Assembly (NCBI GenBank): GCA_029238175.1
Contig: JAQWGO010000050.1
Coordinates: 1 to 64,000, forward strand
From: Henriciella sp.
GTDB taxonomy: Bacteria; Pseudomonadota; Alphaproteobacteria; Caulobacterales; Hyphomonadaceae
Direction of reading: 5' to 3'
DNA length: 64,000 bases
In this document: positions 30,361 through 39,426 of the stretch, in pieces
Layout: every line of letters starts with the position of its first letter
Position numbering within the stretch: position 1 is the stretch's first letter
The notes under the pieces: model-generated
What the model was told of the DNA's origin: nothing
Databases searched by the model: none
The model's input: only the letters and a program-made list of their open reading frames with translations
Translations under genes and position numbers: made by a program

Positions 30361-33300
30361 CAGGCCTGTTTCACCAAAGACACGATTAGATATCTCTTTC
30401 GGGACGATCATCAGCGTTTCAGAGAGTGTTTGATCCCACTCTTTCAGTAGCTCTTTCGCCCGTGCGCTGCGCGTACGCTCGACGTGAATTTCAAGCAGCA
30501 TTTTGAAGACATCAATATGCTTTTGCTCCATATCGGCAAGCGGATACCAGTCAATCGCGTCAGGGTTGGCGACCTGTTCGAAGCGCTTTTCCTGATCCCA
30601 AATGAAGGCGACGCCGCCCGTCATACCCGCGCCGAAATTGTCTCCAACTTCGCCAAGGATCGCGACCCGGCCGCCCGTCATGTACTCGCAGCCATTCGCG
30701 CCACAGCCTTCAATAACTGCTTCGGCACCTGAATTGCGGACCGCAAATCGTACGCCCGCTTGGCCCGCCGCATAGAGCTTACCGCTGGTTGCGCCATAGA
30801 GGCAGGTATTGCCGATAATCGTGTTATCGCCAGCAACGAACGGCGAATCCGCAGGCGGGCGAAGCTGAATCGTCGCGCCGCTAAGGCCTTTGCCGACATA
30901 ATCATTGGCGTCGCCGATCACGTCGAGCAGTAAGCCTTGGACGCTAAACGCGCCAAGCGATTGTCCGGCACTCCCTGTTAAGCGGATGTGTAGCCGGCCC
31001 TCTGGCAGTGCTTTTTCGCCAAACTTACGAACGATCGATGAGCTGGAGCGTGCACCAATAGACCGCAATACATTCTGGACCTCATAGGTCAGCTGCATCT
31101 TCTCACCGCGGCTGAAGAAAGGCTCCGCATCGCGCAAGATTTGAGCGTCCAGCGTATCCGGCACTTCTTCGCGGCGGTTTGGCGTATACTCAACAGCCGT
31201 TGCCGTATCGACCTGTACCAGAAGCGGATTGAGGTCGAGGTCATCAAGGTGCGGGGCACCGCGGCTGACCTGCGCAAGCAAGTCTGTTCGACCAATCGCC
31301 TCATCAAGCGATTTCAGGCCAAGCGACGCCAGAATGCGGCGTACATCTTCGGCAATAAAACTCATCAGGTTGACGACTTTATCAGCGCTGCCGGTGAATT
31401 TCTTGCGCAAGTCTTCGTCTTGAGTACAGACGCCAACCGGGCAAGTGTTCGAATGGCACTGGCGCACCATAATACACCCCATTGCGACAAGGCTGGCGGT
31501 CCCGATACCATACTCTTCAGCGCCGAGCATCGCTGCAATAACGATGTCGCGGCCTGTTCGGAGTCCGCCATCTGTACGCAGTGTAACTTTATCGCGGAGA
31601 TTATTGAGGCTGAGGACTTGGTGGGCTTCGGCGAGACCCATTTCCCATGGCAGGCCTGCATATTTGATACTTGTTTGCGGGCTTGCACCGGTACCGCCAA
31701 CACCGCCAGCGATCAGGATCACATCAGCTTTGGCCTTCGCCACACCCGCCGCAACTGTGCCGACGCCGGATTGGGCGACAAGCTTTACGCAAACACGGCA
31801 ATCCGGGTTGATTTGCTTCAGATCGTAGATCAGCTGGGCCAAGTCTTCGATTGAGTAAATATCGTGGTGCGGCGGCGGAGAAATTAGCGTCACACCCGGC
31901 GTTGCGTGGCGGTTTTTTGCAATGAATTCAGTAACTTTGAAGCCTGGAAGCTGTCCACCTTCGCCCGGCTTTGCGCCTTGGGCAATCTTGATCTCAACTT
32001 CACGGCAATGGTTTAGATACTCAGCCGTGACGCCAAAGCGACCGGAGGCCACCTGCTTCACCGCAGAGTTCATATTGTCGCCATTTGGCAAAGGACGATA
32101 GCGCTCACGAACCTCGCCGCCCTCACCTGAAACTGATTTCGCGCCGATGCGGTTCATCGCAACATTTAGCGTGCCGTGCGCTTCGGGGCTAAGCGCACCA
32201 AGCGACATACCGGGCGTTACAAAGCGCTTGCGAATTTCGTTGACTGATTGAACATCAGAAAGCGGTTCCGCAGGGCCAGCTTCTTTAAAGTCCAGAAGGT
32301 CCCGCAATTGAATTGGTTGCGGCCCATTCCGAACGTTCACGGCTTTCTGGTATTTATCGTAAAGCTCATATTCACCGCGATCACAGGCTGCTTGCAGCAT
32401 GTGGATCAAATTGCCGTCCAGCGCGTGAGGCTCACTCCGTGCACGGAGTCGATAAAACCCGCCGATAGGAAGCGAGATGACGTCCTCATGAAACGCATCC
32501 TCGTGCCGTGTAAGCGCATTCTCTTCCAGACCCGCAAGACCAAGACCAGAAATACGGCTTGGCAGACCCGGGAAATAGTCCGCAACAAGCGCACGGGAAA
32601 GGCCGAGCGCCTCAAAATTATAACCACCGCGATAAGACGAGATGACAGAAATCCCCATCTTGGACAGGATCTTGAGCAAGCCGGCTTCGATAGCGCCTTT
32701 ATAGTTCAAGACAGCTTCGCCAAGCGTAATATCACCCAACAGACCACGCGCATGGCGGTCAGCAATGGCTTCCTGCGCAAGATACGCGTTCACGCAGGTC
32801 GCGCCCGTACCAATAAGTACGGCGAAATAGTGCGTGTCGACGCATTCGGCGGAGCGAATGGTAAGAGAGCAGAAAGAGCGTAAGCCCTGTGCCACCAAAT
32901 GGCTGTGCACGGCGCCTGTTGCCAAGATCATTGGAACAGCAACTTTGTCTGGCCCCTGATGTTCGTCGGTCAGGATGATGTGTTCGCGGCCTGCGCGGAC
33001 AGCATCTTCGGCTTCCTGCCGGATACGTGACAAGGCATCTTTCAACGCGCCGCCGCTACCTGTGGCCTTCGCTGCATCAAATGTACAATCGATAACTTTA
33101 ACACCATCGTGCAGCATACGGATCAGTCGGTCATACATACCGGTTGAGAGGACAGGGCTTTCCAACACGAACACGTCCTGTTGACGCGCATCAGTGGTGA
33201 GGACGTTCCCGAGGTTCTTAAACCGCGTCTTGAGGCTCATCACCCGGTCTTCGCGAAGTGGATCCACTGGAGGGTTGGTGACTTGCGAAAAGTTTTGACG

Positions 33301-34878
33301 GAAGAAATGACTTAGCGGACGGAAATTCTCTGACAGAACTGCAACGGGGCTATCGTCCCCCATTGAACCGATCGCTTCTTTGGCATTCTCAGCCATTGGA
33401 GCGAGGATCAACTCCAAAGTCTCTAAAGTGAACCCAGAAACCGCCTGACGACGCAAAAGTTCTTCTTTCTCAAAAAGGCGTGGCTCATCACCTGGCCCAA
33501 TTTCAGGGTCTAAGGCACGAACATTCTTGAGCCATTTCTCATATGGATGCTCAGCCGCAAGCTGATCTACGATTTCAGTATGTTCGTAGAATTTACCGTT
33601 CTCCAAATCAGCAGCGATCATTCCGCCAGCCTGAACGTGGCCACGGCGCACAACTTCATGCCCATCAAGCGGGCACATCCCGGTTTCAGACCCCACCGCA
33701 AGAACGCCGTCTGCTGTTAGCGCGTAACGGAGCGGACGTAGGCCATTGCGATCAAGGCCAGCAACCGCCCAGCGCCCATCATAGGCGCAGATAGCTGCAG
33801 GGCCGTCCCATGGCTCCATCACTGAGTTACAATAAGCATAGAGCGCAGCATGCTTTTCGGGCATAATGGAGGCGCGTTTAGACCATGCTTCTGGGATCAA
33901 AAGCGCTTTCGTCATTGGCGCGGTTCGGCCAGCCTTACAAAGGATTTCAAAGACTGAATCTAAAGCCCCAGAATCCGACGATCCTTGTGGGGCAACGGGT
34001 TTTACGTCCTCAACATGATCACCGAACGTGCCGGAAACCATCTTGATTTCGTGGCTTTTCATCCAATTCAGATTGCCGCGTAGCGTGTTAATCTCACCAT
34101 TATGCGCGAGCATGCGGAAAGGCTGTGCGAGCGACCATTGCGGAAACGTGTTGGTGGAATAGCGTTGATGATAAATTGCAATTGCGGAGACGAATCGCTC
34201 ATCCTTCAAGTCGAGATAGAAGTTATCGATATCTTCGGCGAGAAACATGCCTTTATAGATTAGCGATTTGTGGCTGAGTGAGCAGATATAGAAGCTCGGA
34301 ATTCCCGCTTCGCGCGCCCGCCGTTCAATCCGGCGACGACAGATATAGAGCGCGCGCTCTAACTCGTCCGCATCGCGGCCGCGGCCATCGCGGAACATGA
34401 TTTGTTCGATTTCAGGGCGCGTGTCCGCAGCTTTCTGTCCAATGATAGAAACATCGACAGGCGGCTGGCGCCAACCGTAGATATAGAACCCGAAATGCAA
34501 TATCTCAGTCTCGACAATAGACCTAGCGGCCTCTTGCATACCCAAATCGGTACGCGGCAGAAAGATTTGGCCCACACAGATCGGATCATCTGTCGGCTTG
34601 TGGCCGGTCCGGCTGACTTGATCGCGGAAAAATTCCTGCGGCACCTCAAGGCGGATTCCGGCTCCGTCGCCCGTTTTACCGTCAGCATCAACAGCGCCTC
34701 GGTGCCAAACATTTTTCAGGGCCTTAATGCCCATCTCTACGATTTCGCGGCGGGGCTTACCATCGAGCGCAGCCACAAGACCAACACCGCAAGCGCTGTG
34801 CTCATCTTCGGGGTTATAGGCATTTGCATCGATCAAGCGCTGACGCTGCTCAAGATAATTGTCAACATATTCGGTCAT
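30346..34878 (-). CDS. gltB: glutamate synthase (NADPH) large subunit
   Basis: CGVGLVAALDGKP amidotransferase N-terminus; GGVGGTGASPQTSIKYAG; start refined to 34878. Confidence 0.97.
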   Translation of the reverse strand: MTEYVDNYLEQRQRLIDANAYNPEDEHSACGVGLVAALDGKPRREIVEMGIKALKNVWHRGAVDADGKTGDGAGIRLEVPQEFFRDQVSRTGHKPTDDPICVGQIFLPRTDLGMQEAARSIVETEILHFGFYIYGWRQPPVDVSIIGQKAADTRPEIEQIMFRDGRGRDADELERALYICRRRIERRAREAGIPSFYICSLSHKSLIYKGMFLAEDIDNFYLDLKDERFVSAIAIYHQRYSTNTFPQWSLAQPFRMLAHNGEINTLRGNLNWMKSHEIKMVSGTFGDHVEDVKPVAPQGSSDSGALDSVFEILCKAGRTAPMTKALLIPEAWSKRASIMPEKHAALYAYCNSVMEPWDGPAAICAYDGRWAVAGLDRNGLRPLRYALTADGVLAVGSETGMCPLDGHEVVRRGHVQAGGMIAADLENGKFYEHTEIVDQLAAEHPYEKWLKNVRALDPEIGPGDEPRLFEKEELLRRQAVSGFTLETLELILAPMAENAKEAIGSMGDDSPVAVLSENFRPLSHFFRQNFSQVTNPPVDPLREDRVMSLKTRFKNLGNVLTTDARQQDVFVLESPVLSTGMYDRLIRMLHDGVKVIDCTFDAAKATGSGGALKDALSRIRQEAEDAVRAGREHIILTDEHQGPDKVAVPMILATGAVHSHLVAQGLRSFCSLTIRSAECVDTHYFAVLIGTGATCVNAYLAQEAIADRHARGLLGDITLGEAVLNYKGAIEAGLLKILSKMGISVISSYRGGYNFEALGLSRALVADYFPGLPSRISGLGLAGLEENALTRHEDAFHEDVISLPIGGFYRLRARSEPHALDGNLIHMLQAACDRGEYELYDKYQKAVNVRNGPQPIQLRDLLDFKEAGPAEPLSDVQSVNEIRKRFVTPGMSLGALSPEAHGTLNVAMNRIGAKSVSGEGGEVRERYRPLPNGDNMNSAVKQVASGRFGVTAEYLNHCREVEIKIAQGAKPGEGGQLPGFKVTEFIAKNRHATPGVTLISPPPHHDIYSIEDLAQLIYDLKQINPDCRVCVKLVAQSGVGTVAAGVAKAKADVILIAGGVGGTGASPQTSIKYAGLPWEMGLAEAHQVLSLNNLRDKVTLRTDGGLRTGRDIVIAAMLGAEEYGIGTASLVAMGCIMVRQCHSNTCPVGVCTQDEDLRKKFTGSADKVVNLMSFIAEDVRRILASLGLKSLDEAIGRTDLLAQVSRGAPHLDDLDLNPLLVQVDTATAVEYTPNRREEVPDTLDAQILRDAEPFFSRGEKMQLTYEVQNVLRSIGARSSSSIVRKFGEKALPEGRLHIRLTGSAGQSLGAFSVQGLLLDVIGDANDYVGKGLSGATIQLRPPADSPFVAGDNTIIGNTCLYGATSGKLYAAGQAGVRFAVRNSGAEAVIEGCGANGCEYMTGGRVAILGEVGDNFGAGMTGGVAFIWDQEKRFEQVANPDAIDWYPLADMEQKHIDVFKMLLEIHVERTRSARAKELLKEWDQTLSETLMIVPKEISNRVFGETGLKKSA

Positions 34879-34882
34879 GGGC

Positions 34883-35305
34883 TTATTCCGCTCCATCAGA
34901 GGCAAACATTGCCATTACTTCGGCGCCAGTAAGCTTCTTCGCATCGTCTTTTACATCATAATAGTCTGGCTTTTGGTCGATAAAATAATGGCGATTGATT
35001 TTAAGGCCTTCGGGCAAATCGAAAGATCCGGTTTCGCCCATCCAGTACGCACCATCCAAAGTGCGATAGAACAGGGTTGAGCCACAGGTCTTACAGAATC
35101 CACGCTCAGCCCATTCAGAGCTTTGATACCAGCCCACATTCGCTTTGCCTTCGGTGATTTCGATACCGCCCTCAAACCCAACAGAGACAGCCGGGCCGCC
35201 ATGCCAGCGGCGGCACATTTCACAATGGCAAGATCCGATATCTGGTGCGCCCTTACCCTGTATTTTCACGGCGCCGCAAAGGCATTGTCCTGATGAACCA
35301 CTCAT
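34883..35305 (-). CDS. GFA-family (CENP-V/GFA) zinc protein
   Basis: GQCLCGAVKI...CHCEMCRRWHGG...FCKTCGSTLFYR. Confidence 0.88.
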   Translation of the reverse strand: MSGSSGQCLCGAVKIQGKGAPDIGSCHCEMCRRWHGGPAVSVGFEGGIEITEGKANVGWYQSSEWAERGFCKTCGSTLFYRTLDGAYWMGETGSFDLPEGLKINRHYFIDQKPDYYDVKDDAKKLTGAEVMAMFASDGAE

Positions 35306-36747
35306 TCTGCTGCTACCTTTTCCGATTTTGCGACCGCGCGCATTGCTTTGTGCATTTGTTCTGCAGCTTCGCGCCCGTCGACGATGGCCCAGACAACCAA
35401 GGATGCACCGCGGACAATATCGCCCGCCGCATAAACGCCCGGCAAGCTGGTCTCTAGCGTCTTAAAATCGACTTTGATCGCGCCCCACCGATTTACAGTC
35501 AGCGCCTGCTCATCAAACAAAGCAGGTAAATCTTCCGGGTCAAAGCCCAGAGCCTTAATGACCATGTCGGCTTTCATATCGACGGTTTCGTCTGTCTTCT
35601 CCGGCGATTGGCGACCGGATGCATCAGGTGCACCTAGCTTCATGCGGCGCACTTTGACGCCTTTGACAGAGTTGTCTTTGGATTCCAGCACTGCCTCCGG
35701 ACCAGAGAGCCACTCAAAGACAACGCCCTCTTCTTCCGCATTCTGAACTTCACGCTGAGAGCCCGGCATATTTGCCCGGTCGCGGCGATAGAGGCAGGTG
35801 ACTGATTTCGCGCCTTGGCGGACAGCTGTTCGGACACAGTCCATCGCCGTATCGCCGCCGCCAATAACAACCACGCGCTTGCCTTCAGCGTTCAGTGTGC
35901 CGTCATCATAGGTTGGCACTTTATCGCCGAAACCAACCTTATTGGAGGCCGTCAAAAAATCGAGCGCAGGGAAAACGCCAGACGCACCGATGCCGGGAAC
36001 TTTCAGATCACGCGCTTTATAAACGCCGGTCGCAATAAGAACCGTATCATGCGTGTCGCGCAGCTCATTCAGCGTAATATCAGGGCCGATATTGCAATTG
36101 AACCGGAATGAGATGCCGCTGTCTTCGAGATATTTGATCCGGCGCTCAACAATGTCTTTCTCAAGCTTGAAGCCCGGGATACCATAGACAAGCAGGCCGC
36201 CGCCGCGATCATAACGATCATAGACTGTGACTTGATAGCCTTTGCGGCGAAGCTGTTCCGCCGCCGCAAGGCCGCCAGGCCCTGCCCCGATAATCCCGGC
36301 TGACTGAGCGCGCTCACGCGGGGGTGTTATGGGTTTAATCCACCCCTTTTCCCAAGCGGTGTCAGTGATATGTCGCTCAATCGAACCAATTGTAACGGTG
36401 CCGTGGCCAGATTGCTCGATTGTACAGATGCCTTCGCACAGGCGATCTTGCGGGCAGATGCGGCCACAAATCTCTGGCATATTATTGGTCGCGCTGGAGA
36501 CGGCGTAAGCCTCTTCAAGCCGATCCTCAGCCGCGAGCTTTAACCAGTCTGGAATGTTGTTCTGAAGTGGACAGCCCTGCTGGCAAAATGGCACGCCGCA
36601 TTGCGAGCATCGGGAGGCTTGATCAATGGCCGCCTCTTGAGCGTAATCGCCATAAATCTCAGCAAAGTCAGCTGTGCGCGCTTCCGCAGCGCGTTTTTTT
36701 GGCATTGATCGCTCAACTTTGATGAATCGCAGCATATTTTGCGCCAT
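35302..36747 (-). CDS. gltD: glutamate synthase small subunit
   Basis: CSQCGVPFCQQGCPLQNNIPDW, IIGAGPGGLAAAEQLRRKG, AAGDIVRGASLVVWAI; start refined to 36747. Confidence 0.96.
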   Translation of the reverse strand: MAQNMLRFIKVERSMPKKRAAEARTADFAEIYGDYAQEAAIDQASRCSQCGVPFCQQGCPLQNNIPDWLKLAAEDRLEEAYAVSSATNNMPEICGRICPQDRLCEGICTIEQSGHGTVTIGSIERHITDTAWEKGWIKPITPPRERAQSAGIIGAGPGGLAAAEQLRRKGYQVTVYDRYDRGGGLLVYGIPGFKLEKDIVERRIKYLEDSGISFRFNCNIGPDITLNELRDTHDTVLIATGVYKARDLKVPGIGASGVFPALDFLTASNKVGFGDKVPTYDDGTLNAEGKRVVVIGGGDTAMDCVRTAVRQGAKSVTCLYRRDRANMPGSQREVQNAEEEGVVFEWLSGPEAVLESKDNSVKGVKVRRMKLGAPDASGRQSPEKTDETVDMKADMVIKALGFDPEDLPALFDEQALTVNRWGAIKVDFKTLETSLPGVYAAGDIVRGASLVVWAIVDGREAAEQMHKAMRAVAKSEKVAAE

Positions 36748-36980
36748 AAGAGCCTCCACAAGAATGATCTTGCTTATCACCGACACAGATGATGGCCGCA
36801 AGGGCTGATTAATCCAATAAATATTATTTTGGTATATTTAATGCAAAAATTCCTGAGATTCTTCTCGATCAAGAATGACCTTATTGGGTATATATATTTT
36901 TATGATATATATTATTACGCCTGGCTTATAGCGCGAACTATGCCACAAGAATGCCTTAGCTTGTCGTGTATTGAGGCTCT

Positions 36981-37832
36981 ATGTCATTTATCCAACTTGC
37001 CATCATCGCGCTTATCCAAGGCATAACGGAATGGCTACCCATCTCGTCTTCCGGGCATGTCCTCTTAGCTGCTGATTATTTTGCGCTGAAGGGGCGCGAC
37101 GAACTCCTCATCAACGCCATGGCGCATCTGGGAACGTTGTTCGCCGTACTCCTTTACTTCTGGCGAGATGTATCGCGCGCGATTTCTGGCGGCTTCGAAC
37201 TGATCGCGGCGCCATTCTCCAAGAAAGCCCTAAGCTCGTCAGCTAAGTTAGCGACAAACATACTCGCCTCTCTGCCGTTCACCCTTATCATTGTTGTCGC
37301 CTACGAAGCATTGATGCCTGACGCCACCAAGTCTGCGCTCAGAAGTGTCTGGACTGTTGCCGCGACAACCATCATATTCGGACTCGCATTGTGGTGGGCT
37401 GACGCAAAAGGTGCTCAATCCCGCAAGGAGCGCGATATGGGTGTGCGCGATGCAATCCTTATTGGCGCCACGCAAGCCATTGCCGCCATCCTGCCGGGAA
37501 CCAGCCGTTCTGGTATCACGATGACCACAGCCAGAGCGCTGGGCTTTAACAGGACAGAGTCTGCACGCTTTTCGATGCTGATCGGGGCCCCGTTACTTGC
37601 AGCCGTTGGAGCCTATGCCTTCTATCAGCTTGGAACAGAAACTTCGCCCGAAGGCATTGCAACCCTAACGGATGGATTGATCGTCGCGGGCCTGTCTTTC
37701 GTGTCAGGCATCGTCTCCATCGGCGCGCTTATGGCCATTTTGAAACGGATGAGCTTTCTACCCTTTGTTATCTACCGCCTTGGCCTCGGCATCGGTTTAG
37801 TCGTTTCAGCCCCCATTTTGGGACTGATTTAG
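36981..37832 (+). CDS. uppP: undecaprenyl-diphosphatase
   Basis: ALIQGITEWLPISSSGHVLL, PGTSRSGITMT. Confidence 0.96.
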   Translation: MSFIQLAIIALIQGITEWLPISSSGHVLLAADYFALKGRDELLINAMAHLGTLFAVLLYFWRDVSRAISGGFELIAAPFSKKALSSSAKLATNILASLPFTLIIVVAYEALMPDATKSALRSVWTVAATTIIFGLALWWADAKGAQSRKERDMGVRDAILIGATQAIAAILPGTSRSGITMTTARALGFNRTESARFSMLIGAPLLAAVGAYAFYQLGTETSPEGIATLTDGLIVAGLSFVSGIVSIGALMAILKRMSFLPFVIYRLGLGIGLVVSAPILGLI

Positions 37833-37844
37833 GCATTTAAAAAC

Positions 37845-37871
37845 TGTCCCGACACTTTTTTCCTAGCGTCT
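37845..37871 (+). promoter_or_regulatory. promoter-like element, copy A (TGTCCCGACAC...GCGTCT)
   Basis: 20/27 identical to the element at 38694-38720; TGTCCC-N16-CGTC spacing typical of ECF-sigma promoters. Confidence 0.5.
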
Positions 37872-37946
37872 TGGCAGGTTCGTGCTTTTATTATGAGACG
37901 CGACAATAAGAATGAGGGCCGTTGGTCCTGCCATTTGGGAAGAGAC

Positions 37947-38657
37947 ATGAAACGCCGCGAAAAGAAAAGTGAGAGCCTGGATATCCGTCTGCCATATGAG
38001 CAGAAACGGGAATTCATGGATGCCACCCGCAAACAGGGTGAAACCGCATCCGAAGCTCTAAGGCGTTTTATTGCTGCTTACACTGAGGAAGCGCGACTGA
38101 CCGAGAAAACAAACCCGGTTCAGGAGATTAGAATGACCCTTGCTCGCCACCGCCTTAAAACCCTTGCTAGCGCCACCGGCGCGGCCATTGGCGTCTTTGC
38201 CATTACAGCCCTGCCCTCAGCAGCGAATCAAACCGCTTTCGAGCGCCTCGACAAAAACCAAGATGGCCTCATTACCGAGGGTGAAATTCTTCCCGGGGAA
38301 GATGCGGACATTATCGCGAAACTCGACACAGACGGCTCGGGCGGCGTCAGCCAAGCGGAGTTAGAAGCTGCGGGAAACAAGATCGTCATTCACAAGAGCG
38401 AAAGCACGACCGGTGACGACGACAAGGAAATCGTGCGCAAGAAAGTCAAAATCATCGAGTTCAGCGATGAACCTCGGGACGGCGCAGCAACCAAAATGAC
38501 TAGCAATGTCGAGAAGCGCGTTATCGTCAAACGTCTCGGCGATAAGGAATTGTCTCAAGAAGAATTAGACGCCTTGATTAAGGAGGCACTCGAAGAAGCG
38601 GGCGTGGACAGCGACATTGATTTCGACATCGATATTGAAGAGATCATCGAGGAATAG
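37947..38657 (+). CDS. RHH-like domain + TM/signal helix + EF-hand protein
   Basis: SLDIRLPYEQKREFMDATRKQGETASEALRRFIAAY (RHH-like); hydrophobic segment; DKNQDGLITEGEI and DTDGSGGVSQAEL EF-hand loops. Confidence 0.8.
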   Translation: MKRREKKSESLDIRLPYEQKREFMDATRKQGETASEALRRFIAAYTEEARLTEKTNPVQEIRMTLARHRLKTLASATGAAIGVFAITALPSAANQTAFERLDKNQDGLITEGEILPGEDADIIAKLDTDGSGGVSQAELEAAGNKIVIHKSESTTGDDDKEIVRKKVKIIEFSDEPRDGAATKMTSNVEKRVIVKRLGDKELSQEELDALIKEALEEAGVDSDIDFDIDIEEIIEE

Positions 38658-38691
38658 CGCCCCAAAAATTTAATCAGTATGCCAGTCAAAC

Positions 38692-38720
38692 CGTGTCCGG
38701 ACACGAATTTGCTGGCGTAT
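38692..38720 (+). promoter_or_regulatory. promoter-like element, copy B, containing perfect 14-bp palindrome CGTGTCCGGACACG
   Basis: Palindrome 38692-38705; TGTCCG-N16-CGTA. Confidence 0.5.
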
Positions 38721-38794
38721 GAACTCGTTTTCGGTTTTCTTTCAGGTCTGATCAGGGCTCGATGTGTGGGTCCGACGGGAGCCTTGGAAAAAGC

Positions 38795-39420
38795 ATGACG
38801 AAGAAGCGTATCGAAAAGAAAACTGACATGATTGAAGTGCGCATGCCGCACTCCAAAAAAGAGGCCTTCAAAGCCGCATGTGAAGCCGAAGGCATCACGG
38901 TCAGTCATGCCGTACGTAGCTTTGTTGATGCTTACCTCAAGCGCTCGCGCCGGATGAAAATCCAACGCATCACAAAGGATGTCTCAATGACCCTTATTCG
39001 TAACCCGATAAAGACCACATCAAGCCTTGGCGCCGTGCTCGCAGCAACAATTACTGCGATCGCATTTTCGGCCACGCCAAGCGCCGCAGAAAACTATGTA
39101 GCCCCCTCAACCTAACTACTATAGAGTATCCAGCCGAGCTCGCTCTACAGGGCGTTACGGCGGCGTGTGAGGCGCGGTTTGATATTGCGCCTAGCGGCAG
39201 AGTAGAGGGCGCCGTGGACGTAGACTGCACCCATGACGGTTTTGACCAAAGCGTCAGAGCCGCCGTCTACACGCTAGAATATGATCAAAAAATAGTCGAC
39301 GGAAAAGCCGTTGAACAACTTGACGTTGTCTATCCGTTTGAATTTGAGATCGTCACCTTAGATGGGCCGGTTGATGATTTCGCGGAACCCAACCTAACAG
39401 GCCCTATTGAGGCTGAGTAA
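38795..39420 (+). pseudogene. RHH-like domain + TM/signal helix + TonB C-terminal-like domain, interrupted by a 1-nt frameshift
   Basis: First part stops at 39115; continuation in the -1 frame LNLTTIEYPAELALQGVTAACEARFDIAPSGRVEGAVDVDC...FEI from about 39106 to 39420. Adding one C to the CCCCC run (about 39101-39105) restores one ORF. Confidence 0.65.
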
Positions 39421-39426
39421 CTCGCC

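Noticed and set aside
31141-31854. 237-aa + strand ORF within gltB
   Set aside because: Shadow ORF opposite gltB; no domain features.
32248-32883. 211-aa + strand ORF within gltB
   Set aside because: Shadow ORF opposite gltB.
36829-37026. 65-aa ORF across the AT-rich gltD-uppP intergenic region
   Set aside because: Overlaps the uppP start and lies in promoter-like AT-rich sequence; unlikely coding.
39095-39115. Programmed -1 frameshifting at GCC CCC T in the TonB-C-like gene
   Set aside because: Site does not fit X_XXY_YYZ well (P-site Ala codon would re-pair poorly), and no clear stimulatory structure was seen; a simple indel is more likely.
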